Counted from the stretch's first letter, positions 42,366 to 53,274 are shown. The stretch is DNA of 64,000 nt from Anaeromicropila populeti (GCF_900112775.1 NZ_FOYZ01000003.1:333930-397929); one strand, 5' to 3'. Notes: generated by a model from the sequence alone, not told the origin. Made by a program: numbers and translations.

Positions 42366-45300
42366 CTATTCCTTCTCTTCTCCAAAAAAGTCGATCATTT
42401 GTTCCACATCAATATCTCCTTCTTCGAATTTTTTCAGCATATCTGTTAATTGTCCATTCTCTATCTTTGAACTATTGTCCACGTTTCTTTTCTGGTCAAT
42501 GTATTCTGCCATCTCGACAACAGTTGGATACGAGAACATATCAGACACATCAAGAATATTGTCAAATTCCTTATTCAGAATTGACAGCACCTCTGTAGAA
42601 ATCATGGAATCTCCACCCATAGAATTGAAGCTTTCAAATACATCAATCTCAGTTAAGTCTAACACACCTGCATATATATATGCTACTGTTTTTTCAGTCT
42701 GGGTATATTCTTCTGTTCCTTTTCCTACAATTGCTATGTTTTTAATATCTGTTTCTTTCTTCTTACCTGCTCCCAGGCTTTCCTGCTTCTTCTTTTGTCT
42801 GGCAACTGCCTTTTGAATTCCATCTGATAAATGAATGGAAATGCTGTCTGATACATGGGCAAATAAAGCGTAATTAATTTCAGCAGGAATAATATTGGAA
42901 ACATTTCTGGATATCATTTCTTCCATCACTTCAATTGCTTCCTGGTTGGAAACAGACTGGAACAGTACCATTTCATCTGCTACCATGTAATCCACTGCCA
43001 TACCAGTTTCCTTCCATGCTGACCAGTTAATGGAAATGGCATGTTTTCCACTTAATCTTCTGTATTGTGCATAGGAATCAAGATAGGAATTTGCTGCTGT
43101 ATAATCACTTTGTCCTGCACCTCCAAGAAGTGTAGTCATAGAAGAGAACAGAATGCAAAAATCCAGTTCTTCTTCTCCTAACAGGGTATCCAGCACTTTT
43201 GTTCCCTGAATTTTTGGTTTGATAACAGTAGCGAAGGTATCCATTGTCTTATTAATAATAAACCCATCTCCTGCTATACCTGCACAATGAACCAGTCCAT
43301 TAATTCGTCCATAGGCATCTTTTAGTTCCTCTACAATATTTTTCATTTGTGCAAAATCAGAAACATCCCCACTTCTAACCAATACATTTGCACCTGTATG
43401 TTCAATTTCACGGATTTTGTCCATTACCTCTGTAGTACTACTTTTTCTACTGATAAGACAAATATTTTTCACACCGTTTTGAGCAAAATATTTTGCCATT
43501 ACCAGTCCAAGTCCACCTAATCCACCAGTTACAATCGTACAGCCATCCTTTATTTCAATTAGCTTTTTGCCCTCCGTTGAGCTTGACAGCTTGGAAAGAC
43601 ATTCTGTATATCGTTTTCCATTACGAAGAGCTGTTTTTAACTCATATATGCTATTTAACAGTTCATCTAAAATAACTTCTGACGCTGTTTCCTCGTCAAT
43701 GTCAATGCACCTAACCTTAAAATTCGGATATTCCTGCACCATACACTTTCCAAAGCCTAAGTAAGCATTATTTAATGGTTGAATTGTTTTCTCTTGTCCT
43801 GTAACCCTTTGGGCATACTCTGTTAATAGTACAAAATCCAGGTTCCCCTTGAATTTTCTCGTCATCAATGCCTTGGTAAAATAGAAAAGACCGTATATAC
43901 TCTGATTCATCTCTTTCTCAAACGCTTCTATTTCTACCTGGTCCATGCAAGAATCCATCGTAGCAGCATGAATAACGGTGTCGATGCCTCTGTCTTTTAT
44001 CTCATCTACCAACACTTCGTAATCCTGTTCGCTAGCTACTATATACTGGTTTTCAGATACCTTTTGATAGTTCTCTCCCAGTGTTACCTGAATTACACTC
44101 TCAAATGCTGATTTTCCCTGTTCCAACAGCTTATCCGTCACCAGACGATCTCCACGGAACACCAAAACATTGCGCTTTTTCATATCCTTGACGATTTGCT
44201 TCGTATCAGGCAGCCATTCTATCTGATAAAATGGCTTTTCTTCATAATCGTTAAATTTATGAACCTTCTTCACTGTATAATCTTCTATTTTTACAACTAC
44301 ATTTCCTTTACAATCCATAAGCCATACGTCATAGGTAAATGTTTCATTGTTATTATTAGACTTTTCCTTCTTCACTGCCAGACTGTATACTTCCTCTGGA
44401 AGTGGTGCCAGCAGCTTAATAGACTTAAAGGCAAATGGCAGATAAACACCCTCCAGAACTGCCTGGATTCCAGCATTAATCGTAGAATCAAGCATACTGG
44501 TGTGAAAACGGTACTCTTTCATATCATCCAGATATTCATCTGGTAGTTTGGCATGTACAAACAAACGGTCTGGAGAAGTATACACATGTACAACATTATG
44601 CCATCTTGGACCAAAGTTCATAATAGCATCCTTGTCCTCTAAAGTGGCCAGCTTAATTTCAAAGCGGGATAAGGTTTCATCCTGATCTATGTTTGAAATG
44701 TCCACTACTTCGTTTGGATTTTCCTCAACGGGATATGCTTTTCCTTCCGCATGGATAATCCACTCTTTATCTCCGTCAATTACTTTATTGCGGGATGCCA
44801 CCGTAAATTTAATTCCATTTGCTTCCTTTGTCACAGCAATCTGAGCTTCTACCTCTTCTCCTGGTTCAACAGCTAATGGTGTCATAAAAACTAAATCGCG
44901 GAATTCTACCATTTCATCATAATATCTGGATGCTACTTCACTGCCCAATTCAATATATGCTGTTCCTGGAATAATATTTTTTCCTGTAATAATATGTTCC
45001 CGCAGAATCCAGTGCTTCTTCAAGCTGAACGTCACCGCATAAATGTCCTCATGTACTGATTTCACCACACATCTTTCCAGTAATGGCATATTATATTTTT
45101 CACAACAGGACTGGTTTTTCTCTGCTACCTTTGATTCCTTCACATCTCCCCAGTACACAATTTTCTCAAAAGGATAGGTAGGAAGGCTTACTTTTCTACA
45201 AGATTTACCATCATACAGCTTCTGCCAGTCAATGTATCCACCGCATACATAGCATCTGCTTAATTCACTCAACAAGTCGTTTCTTTGAACCTCTTCCTTC

Positions 45301-47135
45301 ACAATCTGTTCTGTCAGTCTGGAAGCATTGATGTTTATGTCTCTGATTTCTGTTTCTGTATACTCCCCTTCACCACGATCCGTTCTCTTGTCGCTGACTA
45401 TCTTATAATAACCGTAATAAATCTCATTTTCTTCATCCGTTTCCAAACCGTGATAATATAAGGCTTCTATCCGATCCTTTAACTGGCTGTAATCTTTGAA
45501 TACAACTGCCAAACGATAATTATAGTGTCCTCTTCCTGTATTTTCAGTAAAACAGATATCCTCCAGATTATACGGTTCCACATCGTGCTTCTTCAGGAAG
45601 CGGTAGTATCTTGCCACTAACTGCTCTAGTGACCATTTTACCTTTGCAGACAAGGTCAGCACATGTGCCTGTTCTGTTTTTTCTAATTCTGCAATGTCTG
45701 GTGCTTCTTCAATGATAACATGAACATTTGTCCCACTAAATCCAAAGCTGCTGACACCTGCTTTTAGTTTTCCATCCTTTTGCTCCCATGGTAAGGTTTT
45801 ATCTACAACGTATAAAGCCGAGTCAATAAAATTAATATGAGGATTTGGTTCCTCAAAATTGATACTTGCTGGAAGCATATGATTTTCCATTGAGAGAATT
45901 ACCTTCATCATGCCAACACATCCCGAAGCAGCAACTAAATGTCCCATATTACTTTTAACAGAACCAATACCACAGAACTGCTTTTTGCTGGTATAATTTC
46001 GGAATGCATTATTCAATGCTTTTACTTCAATTGGATCTCCAAGCAGTGTTCCTGTTCCGTGAGTCTCTACATAGGATACTGACTCCGGTGAAATTCCTGC
46101 TTTTTCCCATGCTTTCATAATAACACTTTCCTGAGCAGCTGGATTTGGTGCTGTAATTCCATTGGAAGCACCGTCATTGTTTGCAGCACTTGCCCTGATA
46201 ACAGCATGAATATGATCGCCATCTCGTAATGCAGCCTTTAATGGTTTTAATATAAATGCTACTACACCTTCTCCAAATACTGTTCCAGATGATTTTTTAT
46301 CGAATGATCTTACTGTTCTGTCATCAGAATCTACTGCATCCAATGCGTCTTTTTTTGCATCCTCATCTTCAGAATCCGCAGAAGCACCGCCTCCTATTGA
46401 AATTCCTCCTGCAATTGCCATTTCGCAATCTGAATTTTTTAGTGCATTACAAGCCTGATGAACTGCGGTAAGTCCAGAAGAACAAGCGGTATCTACTACG
46501 ATTGCTGGTCCTCTCAAATTAAATAAATAGCTTAATCTGCTTGCTAAAATACTTTCCCATGAACCTACGGTACTTAGTGTATCATTTTCCGTCAGCATTT
46601 TATATAGTCCGCTGCTGTTATGATCTCTTCCTACAAATACACCTGTATTAGAACCCTGTATCCGGTCAAATCCATATCCTGAATCCTCTAACGCACTCCA
46701 GGCTGTCTGCATAAACATTCTGTGACATGGATCAATATGCTTAGCCTCTCTGGGAGGTACATTAAAAAATGTTGCATCAAAACAATCTGAATCTTTTATA
46801 TAAGCGCTTCGTTTGCTTAATCGGTTTTTCTTTACATCATTTGGCGCACTTCCAAGGAATTCCGCATAATATGGATTTTCTGTTGGTCGGTAATAATCAG
46901 TGTATGCCTTTGGCAAATAATTCAGACATTCACGCTCAGCTATTAAATTATCCCAAAATTCATTATAATTTTCGGATTCTGGCAAATTACATGCCATACC
47001 GATTACCGCTATCTGCTCATCAAATTTTCCAGTTTCATTCTTCATTTCTTGCAGCATAACTAACGCATCCTGCTGAGTTAGTAACTTCTTACTTACCTGT
47101 TCTAAAATATAATTTTTTATCGCTTCCACAGCCAC
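42366..47135 (-). CDS. Trans-AT polyketide synthase module: KS-DH-KR-ACP
   Basis: The 1589-residue protein has an N-terminal helical docking-like segment (1-35), then a ketosynthase with catalytic Cys218 (DTACSSGL), His359 (ETHGTG) and His399 (GHLVAASG). No acyltransferase follows; instead a KS-flanking region ends in LPTYPFEKIVYW. A dehydratase domain (about 685-970) carries an intact HxxxGxxxxP motif, His714-Gly718-Pro723, with Asp883. A ketoreductase (about 1195-1420) has GGLGGLG, Ser1331/1332 and Tyr1345. An ACP carries Ser1510 in GGDSM. A helical tail ends the protein. It should extend a chain once and can reduce and dehydrate the new ketide. No thioesterase is present. It is 12 nt behind the other PKS gene. 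Confidence 0.93.
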   Translation of the reverse strand: MAVEAIKNYILEQVSKKLLTQQDALVMLQEMKNETGKFDEQIAVIGMACNLPESENYNEFWDNLIAERECLNYLPKAYTDYYRPTENPYYAEFLGSAPNDVKKNRLSKRSAYIKDSDCFDATFFNVPPREAKHIDPCHRMFMQTAWSALEDSGYGFDRIQGSNTGVFVGRDHNSSGLYKMLTENDTLSTVGSWESILASRLSYLFNLRGPAIVVDTACSSGLTAVHQACNALKNSDCEMAIAGGISIGGGASADSEDEDAKKDALDAVDSDDRTVRSFDKKSSGTVFGEGVVAFILKPLKAALRDGDHIHAVIRASAANNDGASNGITAPNPAAQESVIMKAWEKAGISPESVSYVETHGTGTLLGDPIEVKALNNAFRNYTSKKQFCGIGSVKSNMGHLVAASGCVGMMKVILSMENHMLPASINFEEPNPHINFIDSALYVVDKTLPWEQKDGKLKAGVSSFGFSGTNVHVIIEEAPDIAELEKTEQAHVLTLSAKVKWSLEQLVARYYRFLKKHDVEPYNLEDICFTENTGRGHYNYRLAVVFKDYSQLKDRIEALYYHGLETDEENEIYYGYYKIVSDKRTDRGEGEYTETEIRDININASRLTEQIVKEEVQRNDLLSELSRCYVCGGYIDWQKLYDGKSCRKVSLPTYPFEKIVYWGDVKESKVAEKNQSCCEKYNMPLLERCVVKSVHEDIYAVTFSLKKHWILREHIITGKNIIPGTAYIELGSEVASRYYDEMVEFRDLVFMTPLAVEPGEEVEAQIAVTKEANGIKFTVASRNKVIDGDKEWIIHAEGKAYPVEENPNEVVDISNIDQDETLSRFEIKLATLEDKDAIMNFGPRWHNVVHVYTSPDRLFVHAKLPDEYLDDMKEYRFHTSMLDSTINAGIQAVLEGVYLPFAFKSIKLLAPLPEEVYSLAVKKEKSNNNNETFTYDVWLMDCKGNVVVKIEDYTVKKVHKFNDYEEKPFYQIEWLPDTKQIVKDMKKRNVLVFRGDRLVTDKLLEQGKSAFESVIQVTLGENYQKVSENQYIVASEQDYEVLVDEIKDRGIDTVIHAATMDSCMDQVEIEAFEKEMNQSIYGLFYFTKALMTRKFKGNLDFVLLTEYAQRVTGQEKTIQPLNNAYLGFGKCMVQEYPNFKVRCIDIDEETASEVILDELLNSIYELKTALRNGKRYTECLSKLSSSTEGKKLIEIKDGCTIVTGGLGGLGLVMAKYFAQNGVKNICLISRKSSTTEVMDKIREIEHTGANVLVRSGDVSDFAQMKNIVEELKDAYGRINGLVHCAGIAGDGFIINKTMDTFATVIKPKIQGTKVLDTLLGEEELDFCILFSSMTTLLGGAGQSDYTAANSYLDSYAQYRRLSGKHAISINWSAWKETGMAVDYMVADEMVLFQSVSNQEAIEVMEEMISRNVSNIIPAEINYALFAHVSDSISIHLSDGIQKAVARQKKKQESLGAGKKKETDIKNIAIVGKGTEEYTQTEKTVAYIYAGVLDLTEIDVFESFNSMGGDSMISTEVLSILNKEFDNILDVSDMFSYPTVVEMAEYIDQKRNVDNSSKIENGQLTDMLKKFEEGDIDVEQMIDFFGEEKE

Positions 47136-47147
47136 ATCTCCCTATTA

Positions 47148-50100
47148 TTATAATAGTTTATTTGCATCTTCTACTTTCATTTGTCCACTGCCTACCATCT
47201 GCAACAAGGCAACCAAATCCTCGTCAAACTGAACTGGTTTTTCTGCATCGGTTTTCTTTGCCTTTGACAGCTCCAGCCGGCTTTCAATAAACTGTGCCAT
47301 ATCACAAACGGAAGAATATACAAATACATCTGTAATATCCATGATTCCTGGAAATTCTTTCTCTATCTCTTTTTGAAGATAAGTTGCAGATAAGGAATCT
47401 CCACCTATTTCCAAAAACTTCGCTTTATACTCTATTTCTTTAAAGCCTAGTATCTTTCCCCAGATGTTTGCCACCTTCTGTTCTGTATCACTTAACTTTC
47501 CAGTTGTTTTGCCCGATACCAGAACCTCCTGAATTTGATTTTTCACACCACTTTTACGAAATGGCTGCAAATTATTTTCAATTTCACGGTCAAATTTCAG
47601 ATATTGGAGGAACCGCTGCTGCTTATCTTCCTGTGCCATAACAGGATAATTATATTCACCAATCAATATCTGGCAAAATCCAGTTTCTAATGCATCCCGA
47701 AACGCATTTGCTGCCTCTTGATTACTCATAAAAAAGACTGTGCTGTCTTCCTGTTTCACATTATTATCTGCTGCCATTCCAGCTTCTCCCCAGCCTGTCC
47801 AGTTCATTGTCATTATTTTTCTGCTATGACAATTTTCCCGATATGCAAAAGCATCCAAATAGGAATTGGCTGTAATATAATCTGTCTGACCTGTTTCACA
47901 GAACAAGGAAGAATACGATGAAAACAGGACAAAGAAATCCAATTCATCTTCTTTTGTCAGATCATCCAGTATCCATGTTCCCTCTACCTTTGGACCAAGG
48001 ACATTTTGGAAATCTTCCCATTCCCTTCGCATAATCAGTCCCCCGCCTGGCAGACCAGCTGCATGAATGATACCCTTTAGGCTTCCATATTTACTTCTAA
48101 GCTGTTCCAGTACTTGCTTCATTGCTGCATAGTCCGTAACGTCTGCACAAATAATTTCAATCTCTGCTCCACTTTCTTCTATTTTTTCAATACGTTTTAT
48201 TTTCTCTGCAACTGCATTTTTTTCAGAAGCAGCTGTTATTTTCTTCCACTCCTGTCTCTGTGGAAATGGAGAACGATTAACTAGTGCAAGCTTTACTTTT
48301 TTGTTTTCAGAAGCCAGCCTCTCGGCCAATACCAATCCGGCACCACCTAGACCGCCTGTAATCAGGTAAATACCTTCCTCCTGAACAGATATGTGCTTTT
48401 TATCTTCGTTGGTTTTTACAGTGCCGACACACTGGATATAACGTTGATTTCTACGATAAGCCGTTATTTTTTGCTTTGAAATGGTCTCCATCTCTTGTAG
48501 AATACTCTCTCCATAGGTTTCAGAATCAGCATCAATACATTTCACTTTGATTCGGTCATTTTCCAGCATTAATGCTTTCCCCATGCCTAAAATTAAGGCA
48601 TTTTCTGCTGACACTATACGGTCATCCTCTGACGTAGAAACTGCATTTTGTGTTAACAGCATCAACTGGATTCCTGAAAACTTTTTATTTTTTGACAAAA
48701 CTCGCATAAGGTAGTAAAGGCTCTTTACTCTTAACTGATAGTTTTGTTTCAGTTCTTCTACCCTTTTTACTTCGCCAGTATCTCTCCCTGCCAGAAAAAT
48801 AATGGTTCCTGCTTGTCCTGCATCATACATTTCATTGATACAGCTTTCGTATTCCTGCTCACTTTCATTGATGACATAAACTTTTCCATTTTCGCCAGCC
48901 TGAACAGTATCCGTTAGAACAGTATCCGTTAGAATAATCTCCGTCATATTCTGCCCACACTGTTTTTTTAATGCCTGTAATACAGAATCCTCCCATTGAT
49001 TTTCCTTTCTGATTACCACACAGCATTCTATTTTTCCCCTGTCACCAGCAGCTTCATTTTTTTTCCAGTATGTCGCATGATATCGTGAATCTACACGTCT
49101 CATAAACTGCTCCCTTTCCTTTTCATGGGTCTTTTTCATGCTGTAATGTTCAAATTCCGCAATTACATTTCCTTCTGGATCAAATATCTTTCCATCAAAA
49201 GAAGTAATTTCAGAATGTTCCGGTTCTGGTCCGTGTTTTTTCAAATAACTACAGCACTGGTCAGGCATTCTTTGGTAAATTCTAATTTTTCCAAAATAAT
49301 AGGGAAGAAACAATTTTGTCTTATTTAAAATACTTCCCGCATTTACAGAAGCATCTAACATAGGAGGATAGATATGATATAACTTTCGTTCTTCTAAAAA
49401 AGCATTTGGTACTCTAATCCTTGCAAACACTTCTGAATCAGAAGCAATAATCACTTTATCTGGATTCCATCTTGGCCCCACCTTAACTAATGTTTCTGTA
49501 GAACTGCCTTCCCTGTCTTCTTTTTGTTCAGCCTGAATCCTTGACTCGATTTCATTTACATTAATTTGCTCTGGCACAGCTTCTTTCAGCTCCTGCACAG
49601 CAGCGGTTACATGCTTCGTCCACTTCCCTTCACCTTCATAGGTACTTTGGATGGACACCTTATACTGCTCCCCTTCTGACACTACCACAATATGTACCTG
49701 ACGTTTCTTATCGGGTTCACATGTCATCGGCATCTGGAACACCAGATTTATTATTTCCATCTGTGCATTCCCTGTAATATGCTCCACTGCTCTCTGAATC
49801 ATTTCCACATAAACGGTACCAGCAAGTACATGGGTACTGCCAATAATATGTTCTTCTAATTCCGCATGTGTTTTCGTACTCATACTATTTTCAAAAATCA
49901 CAAGTTCCAAAGAATCTGCCAGTACCTTTCCCAACAGCCGGTCAATATCCGTTCCTGCTTCTTCTGTGGTCTTCTGGTCTGCTGGTTCTGGCCAGAATTT
50001 TTCTTTCCAGTACGGATACGGTGGAAGAACTACCTTCTTTACCTGATTATCTTCCTTCAGGCGATCCCATTCTATATCTGCACCATTCACATATGCATCT

Positions 50101-51866
50101 GCCAGTTCCTTCAGCAATTCATATAAAACCTCTGGATTGGTTTCATCCTCCAGCCTGCCTACAATCCCTTCCGCTGTCTCTGTATATGCCCTTGCTTCTT
50201 GTGTATGGATTCTGTCATGGCAATCCATGTATTTTACATTTGGATGGCTGATTTCCCCCTCCTGTATGGAACGAACCAGTTCAGATAATTCACTTTTATC
50301 CTGTAAAACAAAAGCATAACGATATCCATACTCTGAACGGCTGATATTGGAGGTATAGCAGATATTTTCTAATGTATTTTCTGTACCTTCAAAATAATTC
50401 ACATAGTCTTTTAGTAATCTCTTTTCTGATTTTTTATCCTTTATGGACAAGGTCAACATATACGGTCTTTTCACCCTTTGAAGGGAATTCGTCATAGGAG
50501 CCTCTTCCAGTACCACATGGCTATTAGTTCCACTAATTCCAAAGGAACTGACTCCTGCCCTTCTTGGGTAATCTGCATCCCAGCTTCGTAAACCATCATT
50601 TACGTAAACTGCACCATCAATAAACGGAATATTCCTATTTGGCACTCGGAAATGAAGGCTTCCTGGAAGCTGTCTGTTTTTCATAGCAAACACTGCTCTT
50701 ACCAGTCCAAATATTCCAGCTGCACAATCCAGATGTCCGATTCCTGATTTCAGAGAAGATACTGCACAGAAATTTTTCTTCTTGGTATACTCTGCAAAAG
50801 CTGTGTTTATTCCTGTTATCTCTATCGGATCTCCTAACTTGGTAGCGGTTCCATGGGCCTCTATATAGGTAATCGTTTCTGGATTAATTCTTGCTTTTTC
50901 CCATGCTTTGCATATAACCTCTTTTTGTGCTTTGGAATTAGGCGCAGTTATCCCTACAGAAGCACCGTCCTGGTTAACTGCCGCAGCCTTAATAACAGCA
51001 TATATGTTGTCCCCGTCTGATAATGCTTTCTGCAACGGTTTTAAAACAACTGCTGCAACTCCTTCTCCTCCATTGGTTCCATCTGCACTTTGATCAAATG
51101 TTCTGGTGAATCCATCTAAAGAAACAACCGAAACCAAACCATTCTCTTCTCTGTTCTGTTCTGGTATTAAATAATACTTGATTCCTCCTGCTAGTGCCAT
51201 CTTACATTCGCCATCCAGTAAAGACTGGCATGCCATATGTACTGCCACTAAGGAAGAGGAACAAGCTGTATCAATCATTACCGAAGGTCCCTTTAAATCC
51301 AGATAATAGCTGATTCTGCTTGCAATTACAGAATTAACGGTTCCAGCAAGATTTTTATCATACAGTTCCCGGTTCATTTCCTCCAGCATACGCTGATAAC
51401 TGTACTCTGGTACAGAATATCCAATAAACACCCCTGTATGACTGCCTTCTACTGCTTTTTCACTGTAGCCGGCATCCTGTAACGCATTCCATGCATGTTC
51501 CAGCATAATTCTTTGAGCAGGCTCCATCATTACGGCGTCATTTGGTAATACATTGAAAAACTTCGCATCAAATAAACTAATTTCATCTAAGTATGTTTCT
51601 TTTACAAACATTTCAGGCCTTGGATTGGAAATTCCTTTTCTTTGTAAATACTCCTTAATATCTTTAAAACGTTCTTTCGGAAAAGTTCCTGCTAATACAG
51701 ATTGTCCATCCATTCCGCCTTCCCAAAGGGGCATCATACCTTCCAAATCTTTCATTTTGGCAGAAATTCCAATAACAGCTATATCTGTTCTTTGAGAAAG
51801 CTCTGGCAGACACTGTTCCTTTTCTTCTAATCCTAACGTATCTAATTTAATATTCTTTTTCTTCAT
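47148..51866 (-). CDS. Trans-AT polyketide synthase module: KS-DH*-KR-ACP
   Basis: The 1572-residue protein has a ketosynthase with Cys202 (DTACSSSL), His338 (EAHGTA) and His378 (GHLDCAAG), no acyltransferase, then a flanking linker ending in LPPYPYWKEKFW. A dehydratase-like domain (about 640-920) keeps His673 and Asp838, but its HxxxGxxxxP motif is changed at the Gly (Ser677) and Pro (Ala682) positions, so activity is doubtful. A ketoreductase (about 1160-1420) has GGLGGAG and the catalytic Ser1316/Tyr1330 type residues. An ACP with Ser1491 (GGDSL) and a C-terminal helical tail follow. The gene is 36 nt from the acyltransferase gene. It is expected to accept the peptide chain from the NRPS and add one malonyl unit. 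Confidence 0.93.
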   Translation of the reverse strand: MKKKNIKLDTLGLEEKEQCLPELSQRTDIAVIGISAKMKDLEGMMPLWEGGMDGQSVLAGTFPKERFKDIKEYLQRKGISNPRPEMFVKETYLDEISLFDAKFFNVLPNDAVMMEPAQRIMLEHAWNALQDAGYSEKAVEGSHTGVFIGYSVPEYSYQRMLEEMNRELYDKNLAGTVNSVIASRISYYLDLKGPSVMIDTACSSSLVAVHMACQSLLDGECKMALAGGIKYYLIPEQNREENGLVSVVSLDGFTRTFDQSADGTNGGEGVAAVVLKPLQKALSDGDNIYAVIKAAAVNQDGASVGITAPNSKAQKEVICKAWEKARINPETITYIEAHGTATKLGDPIEITGINTAFAEYTKKKNFCAVSSLKSGIGHLDCAAGIFGLVRAVFAMKNRQLPGSLHFRVPNRNIPFIDGAVYVNDGLRSWDADYPRRAGVSSFGISGTNSHVVLEEAPMTNSLQRVKRPYMLTLSIKDKKSEKRLLKDYVNYFEGTENTLENICYTSNISRSEYGYRYAFVLQDKSELSELVRSIQEGEISHPNVKYMDCHDRIHTQEARAYTETAEGIVGRLEDETNPEVLYELLKELADAYVNGADIEWDRLKEDNQVKKVVLPPYPYWKEKFWPEPADQKTTEEAGTDIDRLLGKVLADSLELVIFENSMSTKTHAELEEHIIGSTHVLAGTVYVEMIQRAVEHITGNAQMEIINLVFQMPMTCEPDKKRQVHIVVVSEGEQYKVSIQSTYEGEGKWTKHVTAAVQELKEAVPEQINVNEIESRIQAEQKEDREGSSTETLVKVGPRWNPDKVIIASDSEVFARIRVPNAFLEERKLYHIYPPMLDASVNAGSILNKTKLFLPYYFGKIRIYQRMPDQCCSYLKKHGPEPEHSEITSFDGKIFDPEGNVIAEFEHYSMKKTHEKEREQFMRRVDSRYHATYWKKNEAAGDRGKIECCVVIRKENQWEDSVLQALKKQCGQNMTEIILTDTVLTDTVQAGENGKVYVINESEQEYESCINEMYDAGQAGTIIFLAGRDTGEVKRVEELKQNYQLRVKSLYYLMRVLSKNKKFSGIQLMLLTQNAVSTSEDDRIVSAENALILGMGKALMLENDRIKVKCIDADSETYGESILQEMETISKQKITAYRRNQRYIQCVGTVKTNEDKKHISVQEEGIYLITGGLGGAGLVLAERLASENKKVKLALVNRSPFPQRQEWKKITAASEKNAVAEKIKRIEKIEESGAEIEIICADVTDYAAMKQVLEQLRSKYGSLKGIIHAAGLPGGGLIMRREWEDFQNVLGPKVEGTWILDDLTKEDELDFFVLFSSYSSLFCETGQTDYITANSYLDAFAYRENCHSRKIMTMNWTGWGEAGMAADNNVKQEDSTVFFMSNQEAANAFRDALETGFCQILIGEYNYPVMAQEDKQQRFLQYLKFDREIENNLQPFRKSGVKNQIQEVLVSGKTTGKLSDTEQKVANIWGKILGFKEIEYKAKFLEIGGDSLSATYLQKEIEKEFPGIMDITDVFVYSSVCDMAQFIESRLELSKAKKTDAEKPVQFDEDLVALLQMVGSGQMKVEDANKLL

Positions 51867-51902
51867 ATACCGCCTCTACACCATTTTATCTCTAGTAACC
51901 TT

Positions 51903-53141
51903 TTATTTTACGTAATCAGCAAATATATCCTCTGTCTCTGTATCTATAAATAACCGCCTGTAATTTATTTTGCAGACATCCTCTGGAACCTTCTTAGTAC
52001 GAAATATTATTTCAAGCATCTCTAATCCCAGCTTCATTTCTTCTATACTGGCTGTTCTTTTCTCTGACTCTATCTTGTTCTGCATTTCTTGTAATCTGCG
52101 ATATGGCTCAACTACCCCTTTTTGGTATGTACTATCATCTGAGCACTGATTTTTTGAAGCTGCCGCCAGCCCCATGCAGCGGGAAATAAAAGGCAGTGAG
52201 TATTCATTTTTCATAGCAGCTTTCAGGAAAATCATATCTTCTACATCATCACAAGCATATACCTTTATAGTAGGAACTGTATTTTCCGATAAATTCTTCA
52301 TTACTTTTCCAGGTCCTGCATCAATTATCATTTTTGTATTTTCTCCAGCTAAGTACTTCATACTGTCAAACCATCGTACCGGATTAACCATCTGCATTTT
52401 CAAATTCTCTGCTATGCTGTCTTTTCCCTGATAAGGACGTGCAGTTACATTGGATAAAACAATACATTCTGGGTCATGAAAAGAGTACTTACTTAGCTCC
52501 TGGGCAAATTGCTCTGCTGCTGGCTCCATAACAGGACAATGAAACGGTGCGCTGACATTCAGCTGTTTCACTCTTGCCCCTAAGAGTGCCAGACGTTTCT
52601 GTGCCTCTTCTACTGCTTCAAAGCAGCCTGAAATGACATTTTGCTCTTCTGCATTATAATTCGATATTCCAACAAAATAATCTGGTTTTGCTATTTGACG
52701 GCAGACCTCTTGGATTAGCTCTACACGTAATTTCCCAATAGCATACATGGTTCCTGCACCCTTTTGTGCAGCCTCCTTCATACACAAACCACGCTTGCGC
52801 ACAATTTTAACTCCATCTTTAAAATCAATGGCTCCTGCGCAGGTTAGTGCTGTTAATTCTCCCAGGCTGTGTCCTGCCATGTAATGGGGATGAACTCCCG
52901 TTAATTCCTGAAGCACACGATATTGCGCCACTCCTGCTACGTAAATGGCAACCTGTGCATTTTCTGTACTTGTCAGAACCTCATTGCTGCTGTTAAAAGC
53001 CAGTTCTTTCACATCCAGATTTAGTATATCACTTGCCTCTTCAAATGTCTGACTCCCTGTAGCAAATTCTGAACACAGCTTCTTTCCCATGCCTATATAC
53101 TGTGATCCCTGTCCTGGAAATAAAATTGCCTTTTTTTTCAT
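51903..53141 (-). CDS. Free-standing malonyl-CoA acyltransferase for the trans-AT synthases
   Basis: The 412-residue protein is a FabD-type acyltransferase. It begins with AILFPGQGSQYIGMG, has catalytic Ser92 in AGHSLGE and catalytic His201 in APFHCPVM. A C-terminal extension of about 110 residues beyond the usual FabD length contains charged helices of unknown role; similar extensions occur in acyltransferases of trans-AT clusters. It supplies the extender unit, most likely malonyl, to the ACPs of the two PKS proteins, which lack their own acyltransferase. It lies between the NRPS and PKS genes and may have an internal promoter. Confidence 0.93.
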   Translation of the reverse strand: MKKKAILFPGQGSQYIGMGKKLCSEFATGSQTFEEASDILNLDVKELAFNSSNEVLTSTENAQVAIYVAGVAQYRVLQELTGVHPHYMAGHSLGELTALTCAGAIDFKDGVKIVRKRGLCMKEAAQKGAGTMYAIGKLRVELIQEVCRQIAKPDYFVGISNYNAEEQNVISGCFEAVEEAQKRLALLGARVKQLNVSAPFHCPVMEPAAEQFAQELSKYSFHDPECIVLSNVTARPYQGKDSIAENLKMQMVNPVRWFDSMKYLAGENTKMIIDAGPGKVMKNLSENTVPTIKVYACDDVEDMIFLKAAMKNEYSLPFISRCMGLAAASKNQCSDDSTYQKGVVEPYRRLQEMQNKIESEKRTASIEEMKLGLEMLEIIFRTKKVPEDVCKINYRRLFIDTETEDIFADYVK

Positions 53142-53245
53142 ATCGTTCTTCTCAACCAGCGGTATTAAACTGGTTGTTTTCTCCTTTCTGTTTTTCCCTT
53201 TGGCATCATAGTTTTCATACTTTGGTTTAATAAATTCTTATATTT

Positions 53246-53274
53246 ATAATACCATGTTACCATGCTTCTGTCGA
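53246..53274 (-). promoter_or_regulatory. Possible internal promoter of the AT-PKS-exporter segment
   Basis: On the minus strand TCGACA (53274-53269) is followed after 17 nt by TATTAT (53251-53246), in the 154-bp gap between the NRPS stop and the acyltransferase start. It would allow expression of the acyltransferase, PKS and exporter genes independent of the long NRPS transcript. Confidence 0.4.

Noticed and set aside
49868..50319. Overlapping plus-strand frames within the PKS and NRPS genes
   Set aside because: They run antisense to well-supported domains and have no family resemblance; they are shadows.
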